Shown: piece after piece, positions 59,136-64,000 of the stretch
Position numbering within the stretch: position 1 is the first letter of the stretch
How the letters are laid out: each line of letters opens with the position of its first letter
From: Aurantiochytrium sp. KH105
Taxonomy: Eukaryota > Sar > Bigyra > Thraustochytrida > Thraustochytriidae
DNA: 64,000 nucleotides
Assembly (NCBI GenBank): GCA_003116975.1
Contig: BGKB01000062.1
Span: 124,001-188,000, forward strand
Direction: 5' to 3'
The notes under the pieces: model-generated
The model's database searches: none
Seen by the model: the letters and a program-made list of their open reading frames with translations, nothing else
Told to the model about the DNA's origin: nothing
Position numbers and translations under genes: made by a program

Positions 59136-60590
59136 ATGACTTCTGCACGTCGGGGCCGCGTGCCCCTCACTGCTGTCGCTATCGCTCTCGGAACGGTCGC
59201 GAGCATCGCAGGCATGGCGTACCTCCTCGAACTGACGCCGTTTCTCCTGGCTGCAGGCGTGTTGCTGGTGGACTACTCTACGCTACGCACGAACTGGACC
59301 GGGGCTGCACCGTCATTCTTCGGAAAGCGAGTCCCCGTTGTGTCTTTTCTCGCGGCGCTAACAGTGACAGAGACGCCGCTCTATATTGTGCCGCTCTTGA
59401 AGCTCGCGCCGGCGACCTGGGCCTGGGCGCACAGCGCAGGAGAGCGCTGGTGGGCTCCGTACGTCGCAGCTCTCTCCATTGCCAGTACGCTGGCGCACGT
59501 AGGATTTTACGTTCGAGCGGCGTACGATGCCAAACGTTTGGCCGCAGAAACGGTGGCCTCGCTCGGTGACGACGACGCAGAACCGCTCGGCCGCTTAGAT
59601 GGTCCGCAGAACTGGGACAACCCCTTGTCCATTATTGGCCAATGGTGTGGGCGTCTGCAAATGCCACATTCCGCATATGGTCTAGAGGCGATCGAAGACG
59701 TCTCGTACGCCACGCCTCAAGAGGCCCAGGACGCAGGTCATCTCGCCCCGTATCTGACGCTCAACATATATCGCTCGGAAAGTGCACCGAGCCAGTCTGA
59801 CAAGCTCCGTCCCGTCTTCATTTACATTCACGGAGGAGCTTGGCAACGCGGTCTTGGCGGCAAGGGCGATCGTGTTCCCATTGTGTATCAGATGGCCTCG
59901 CTCGGTTGGATCGGCGTGTCGATCGACTATCGCCTATGGCCGGACGAGCTTTGGCCGACGTACGTGATCGATTGCAAGCGAGCAATTCGATTCCTCAAGC
60001 AGAATATTGCACAGTACGGTGGCGATCCCGACATGATGATTGTTTCTGGCGGGAGCGCAGGTGGCCACTTGGCCAGCTTGCTCGCCTTGTCGGGTTCACC
60101 GGACTCAAAGGTTGCTGCGTGGCAGCCCGGATTTGAGGATGTCGATACAAGTGTGCACGGGTGCGTGGCGTGGTACCCAGCCTGCAATACGGTCATTGAT
60201 CGCGCCGGGGCTAAAGTCGAGGAACATTGGTGGTCCAAGTACACGGGACGTGCCTTTGACGAAAATTTACACCGCGAGGCATCGCCAATGCACATTGCCA
60301 AAGATCTTCGCGAGCGAGCCGCCGGTAAAGATGGCTCGCACGTCCTTTGTCCTTTCCTTGTCATCCAAGGTGAGGCAGATTGCCTTGTGCCCGCCCCGGT
60401 TGTGCGGCCCTTTGCTCACGAGCTCGACCAACATCCCCGAAAGCAAGGGCTATGCATTTATGTTGAGTTTCCAAAGACACATCACAGCTTTGATGTCTTG
60501 AGCTCGCCACGGGCTTACTATGCGTGTGGCATTGTTGCCCGATTTTGTCGCAAGGTACTTCAGGATTGTGATCATCCTCATAGGACCTAG
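59136..60590 (+). CDS. Membrane-anchored alpha/beta hydrolase, HSL/AADAC-like
   Basis: 484 residues. The N-terminal ~125 residues contain about three hydrophobic segments (around 12-45, 64-88, 102-125) that probably anchor the enzyme in ER or another membrane. The catalytic part shows the HSL/carboxylesterase pattern: oxyanion motif HGGAW starting at His232, nucleophile elbow GGSAGG with Ser307, acid Asp415 in GEADCLV, and catalytic His at 449 or 450 (THHSFD). Such enzymes deacylate small esters or lipids, as in arylacetamide deacetylase. The substrate is unknown. It is tandem to and 244 bp downstream of the TIR-TPR gene. No intron. The C-terminus (after ~470) has no extra domain. Confidence 0.93.
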   Translation: MTSARRGRVPLTAVAIALGTVASIAGMAYLLELTPFLLAAGVLLVDYSTLRTNWTGAAPSFFGKRVPVVSFLAALTVTETPLYIVPLLKLAPATWAWAHSAGERWWAPYVAALSIASTLAHVGFYVRAAYDAKRLAAETVASLGDDDAEPLGRLDGPQNWDNPLSIIGQWCGRLQMPHSAYGLEAIEDVSYATPQEAQDAGHLAPYLTLNIYRSESAPSQSDKLRPVFIYIHGGAWQRGLGGKGDRVPIVYQMASLGWIGVSIDYRLWPDELWPTYVIDCKRAIRFLKQNIAQYGGDPDMMIVSGGSAGGHLASLLALSGSPDSKVAAWQPGFEDVDTSVHGCVAWYPACNTVIDRAGAKVEEHWWSKYTGRAFDENLHREASPMHIAKDLRERAAGKDGSHVLCPFLVIQGEADCLVPAPVVRPFAHELDQHPRKQGLCIYVEFPKTHHSFDVLSSPRAYYACGIVARFCRKVLQDCDHPHRT

Positions 60591-60960
60591 GCTCAGGCCA
60601 AGGCCTCGGCCGCATCTTGGGTCCGGTCCAAACATGTGTGCTTGTAAAGTGCCCCCGAACATCTGGAGCATGCATAAATCTGGGACAGCGATCCTCTCCG
60701 GTTCCGAAACACACATTGTAGCCAGCGCTCAACGCAAGAAGCTTGCGAGTTCGAGAATTCTCTGTATGTGGGCAAAAAACTCTGACTAGGCCTACTGATC
60801 CACGCATGAGCGAGTGAATCCAACCCTATTTCTTCTTTGTGCTGCAGAACCCGAACGTACGCGATAGAAAGAGAGAGAGGGCTTGCGCGCGCACGAGCGA
60901 GCGCGGAGAGGGACGCAGAGGATCGCGCGCGGGCGCGCGTGGGAGAGGGAGGGCGGCGCG
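60591..60960. other. Spacer before the kinase-like pseudogene
   Basis: 370 bp between tandem plus-strand genes. Becomes GC-rich from 60870 on, as before other starts in this window. No gene seen. Confidence 0.5.
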
Positions 60961-63108
60961 ATGGAGACCACGAAGCCTTTCGCTGATGTCCTTCTCGACA
61001 CGCCAATGGAAAGGGCCCCGATGGTCGACCATCTCGCTGCGTACCGTGCAAGGATGCTGCAACGCGTCGAGCAAGCTGATCCCGAGTTTTCCAACAACGG
61101 TGTGGCCCCGAGAAGCCGCACAAGCTTGCAGTACTCGTCGAGGAGCCGCGGAGGTCTTGCGCTCCAGAGCGGCGTGCAAGCTCGCCTCGACCTGTTCCCC
61201 AAGCGTGTGACCCGCTGGCAGGATTTTTACGACGAGGTTGGATGGGATTCATTCAGGCAGGTGGCCGGCTTCGGCGACGTCCCCGTCGCGCCGATTCTGT
61301 TTCGAACCAATAATCTGGGCCTCACTCAAATCAACGAGCCAGGAGCAGCCAGTCGCTTTAATTGTAGGTTCATGGAAGAGGTGTTATCACCCTGTGCAGA
61401 CAACGCGCCAAACGGATGGTCATCCTTTTATATCGGTGACTCCCTTGCGGCGACGGGCATCGGGCACCGGGTGGACATTGCGTGGACTCGGGAAATGTTT
61501 AATGGCACTGATCGCTCCAGTTCTGGCATTCGCTCTCCGGGATGCCCGTGGCGCGCGCGCTTCCTCGTGCACAAGCACAAGTCGCCTGCGAAGTTTCCCT
61601 ATGGCCTCACCGAAGACGATCTTGACGAAACTGCCCAGGCGTGGATGCAAGGTATGTCTGATTCCCTCGACGAGGCCAAGGAAGTTGTGAACACTGCCTG
61701 GGAGATGGCTTGCGACGACCTGGTCGACTTTTGGGAACTGGGAGAACGTTTTCCTGACCGGGAAGACTCTGTGCGTTTTCGCTTCCCAATAATCCAAATC
61801 TATGTTCACATGCTGCGCTCTTTCTGCAAATACGGCGTTCTTTCCACCACCGATAGGACTTGGTTCTTCAAAATTGACCACGACAACGTCTTGCACATTT
61901 CGAACGTGTTCCGCTCGACCGGCACAGGCCGCGAATCGATGCGTTATGCGTACACGTGCATGGTGTACCGCACCGTGGTCGACATGGCGCGCCTGGCGCT
62001 CGACGAGGAGCATTTGCGGGCCATCTGCCAGACTGACATTCGCATCGGGTCTTCCGAGTGGGCCGAGGTGTGGCGCCGATTTGGCAATGGCGGCGGCGCG
62101 GGGAAAACCGCAAGCGGAGGGCGTCGCGGAGCCGCTCTGCCTGGCAATAAGACCAACGCCGCCTCGCTTGGGGAGGAAGAGGCGCTCCGCGAGCTGCTAT
62201 TGCTCAAGAACGGCCTTTACTTTCCCTATGCGTGAGGGCTGCTCGACGTCATCAAACAGTACCCCGAAGGCTAGTATGGCTTCACGATCCGCGTGGACAC
62301 CGGCGGCGTCGACATGGTCGTCAAGGTTATGACCCCGTCGAAAGACCCCCACGTAGAATTGATCTTTTGGCATGAGATGGACGTCTATCTTGCGCTGCGC
62401 TCCCTCTGAGGGACGTATGTGCCCTGGTACCTGTACGCGGCCGCCACATCTTCACCGGCCCCATCGTTGCCACCATCTACGCCGGCGAGTCGCTCGAAGC
62501 CAGCAATGTGAGCGAGGACCTTCGGGAGAAGGCCTGAGCGGCGTTCGAGGCGGTGCACGCGGCCGGCGTCGCGCACCGCGACGTGCTGCTGCGGAACGCC
62601 GTCGTGGACGACAACGAGCGTGCGATTGCCATCCCGAACATCAAGCCCCAGGATGTGGTCAAGATCACGCGCGAGAGTTTCCCAGACCTGGTCGGCATCG
62701 ACGGGGGGGTGTCTGACGATGACCAGCTCAAAAGAGCTTTCACCGCCGCCAAGGAGCGACGGTAGACATGAACTAGCTCAGGTTCAAGGCGTACCAGCTA
62801 ACTCGGCCTCATAACACCACATCTCACCTCACATTATCGCGCCCGCCGAGCTTGAGACTTGTCTCACGCGCTCCCTGATCGCCGCCGAGGGCCCCGAAGA
62901 CCACCGGGAGGCTGCCCAGGCCTGGCGCCGCCTCTCGCGTGCTCTTGTCAGGTTTAGGCACCTTCGCCCAACCCTTGCTTTTGAGCACCTCGTTCTCGAC
63001 GACCGTGACTACTCCGCCCCCCCCAGAGCAAGACCCTGCCAGCGGCTCGCCTCCATGTCCTGGCAGAACGAAACTCCTCGCCCAAGAATCGATCCCGCCT
63101 CAGTCTGA
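60961..63108 (+). pseudogene. Decayed kinase-like gene, Crinkler-RHS-effector-like
   Basis: An intact 424-codon ORF (60961-62235) continues, after its TGA, with recognisably related sequence that has further in-frame stops at 62272 (TAG), 62407 (TGA) and 62535 (TGA), and a one-base deletion near 62437. The ORF proper contains RTWFFKIDHDNVLHISNVF and a helical stretch CMVYRTVVDMARLAL, resembling proteins with a restriction-endonuclease-like domain plus a kinase. Beyond the stop the kinase part shows GGVDMVVKV, HEMDVYLAL and AAGVAHRDVLLRNAVVDD (an HRD-type catalytic loop). A further coding-like block with no ATG runs to the TGA at 63106. All four internal stops could each come from one C-to-T change, three at CpG. 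The family placement is tentative. The N-terminal ORF could still be expressed as a truncated protein. Confidence 0.75.
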
Positions 63109-63330
63109 GTGCGATCCCCTTTTGGGCCAAGGCCTATTCTGGACCCACTTACTTTTTTTTTAAGTTTGCTGTTGCGTCAACGTGTGTGGTTTGGAAAGAA
63201 GGTAATTCATTTTCGTTTTACGAGCAAACCTTTTGTACGAGAAAAGACCACGCGGGGTTGCTTGATGACACGAAAGCGTCGCGCAATGCTGTGCGCCGCT
63301 TCTTCACACAGTTTACTCTTTTGTCTGCAC

Positions 63331-64000
63331 TCAGACAGAGTCTTGAATACGAGCGACCGTCTCGAGGTACTTTTGTGTGAATGCGTTTGCAATGAATTGA
63401 AAGAGATCATTGACTCCAGTGTTGCGCAGCGCGGATGCTTCCATGAACGTGAGACCGTTATCGCGCGCAAAGCTCTCGCCTTCCTCACGTGTGACTTCAA
63501 TGCGACCCTTTTCCCGTAGATCAACCTTGTTGGCGACGAGAATACCTGGCATCGGCCTGCCGCTATTCTCGCTGCGCACCGAAGCGAGCCATTTACTGCA
63601 AGAGAGAAAGGACTTGCGGCTACTTGCGTCGTACACGTACACGGCGACAGACGCGTTGCTCCAGTATTGGCCCCCGAGCTCTCGTTGATTGAATACAGAT
63701 TGGCCGCCTGTATCGTACATGTACATTTCCACGACCGTGTCGTCATGGTTCTGGACTTGCATCTCCTTGACGGAAAAGTCCACACCGAGCGTCTGCGTGG
63801 GAAAAGAGAGAGATCAAATGTCAGATGACAGTAGAGAAAGAAGCGCGTGCGAATGATGAACGTACCATGAGGTATGACTTTGGAAAGTTTTGGCCCCCAT
63901 TCTGGAAAACCTGACAAAGACTTGTCTTGCCGACGTGGGGGCCTCCAACGATGAGAACCTTGCATCGCAAGACTCGCTGCGTCACGTTTTGGGGTCGCGA
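63331..64000 (-). CDS. IFT27: IFT27 (RABL4)-like small GTPase, 5' end beyond window
   Basis: Spliced on the minus strand: exon 64000-63866, intron 63865-63793, exon 63792-63331, giving 198 residues with the start missing. Donor GTACGT, acceptor ACGCAG, phase 0. GTPase motifs are G1 GGPHVGKT (near the start), switch I KSYLMTLGVDFSVKEM across the splice, G3 DTGGQ, G4 NKVD, G5 EASAL. The G1/switch I wording closely resembles IFT27, which lacks a prenylation signal. This protein likewise ends in DSV without Cys. IFT27 works with IFT25 in IFT-B for ciliary cargo and BBSome export, so the organism should build cilia. The DTGGQ Gln is kept, whereas animal IFT27 has lost it. Only the first few residues appear to lie outside the window. 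Confidence 0.9.

Overview
The window is nuclear DNA from a protist. It contains a few short spliceosomal GT-AG introns (about 70-180 nt), long uninterrupted ORFs, GC-rich upstream regions, and proteins rich in Gln, Ser and Asp/Glu runs. It also carries an intraflagellar transport GTPase (IFT27-like), so the organism probably builds cilia. Taken together this suggests a stramenopile, most likely a labyrinthulomycete/thraustochytrid. That assignment is inferred from gene style and was not tested.

Layout from left to right. 1-1790 (-): 3'-truncated large membrane protein. 4973-6214 (-): membrane-anchored short-chain prenyl diphosphate synthase. 7358-10273 (+): TPR/SET (SMYD-like) protein. 10762-11361 (+): EFCAB11-like EF-hand protein. 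11732-12076 (-): cold-shock-domain protein with a mitochondrial-type leader. 13599-14431 (+): SYLF/Ysc84 protein with one intron. 15326-18988 (-): Zn(II)2Cys6 transcription factor. 18989-24917: a 5.9-kb stretch with no credible gene. 24918-26864 (-): triple EF-hand coiled-coil protein. 27620-29099 (+): SLC37/GlpT-type transporter with two introns. 29479-31117 (+): DUF445 membrane protein with one intron. 31397-33667 (-): IQ/SFI1-like protein. 33839-34457: a 619-bp element with 43-bp perfect inverted repeats and a TTA target duplication. 35214-36350 (+): RNase H1. 36475-37339 (-): HExxH protein with one intron. 38394-40553 (+): mitochondrial ATM1/ABCB7 transporter.

40747-42576 (-): PDZ/zinc-finger protein. 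42985-44364 (+): membrane protein with a phytase-type esterase-like domain. 44601-48518 (-): very large EF-hand coiled-coil protein. 49146-51506 (+): acidic, heavily sequon-bearing type I membrane protein. 51810-54179 (-): membrane-anchored TTL-like protein that appears to have lost its metal-binding motif. 55613-58891 (+): TIR-like domain fused to 17 kinesin-light-chain-type TPRs. 59136-60590 (+): membrane-anchored alpha/beta hydrolase. 60961-63108 (+): decayed kinase-like gene of a Crinkler-RHS-like type. 63331-64000 (-): IFT27, 5' end beyond the window.

Most neighbours are arranged head-to-head or tail-to-tail. Divergent pairs share GC-rich upstream regions of 0.4-1.5 kb, and convergent pairs are separated by 120-900 bp. 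Most genes look like unrelated housekeeping or signalling functions (isoprenoid synthesis, mitochondrial Fe-S export, RNA:DNA hybrid removal, ciliary transport). The most distinctive material is at the right end, where a TIR-TPR protein, a membrane hydrolase and a decaying kinase-like gene lie in tandem on the plus strand. The prenyl synthase with an altered chain-length residue and the Harbinger/Tourist-like inverted-repeat element are the other points of interest.
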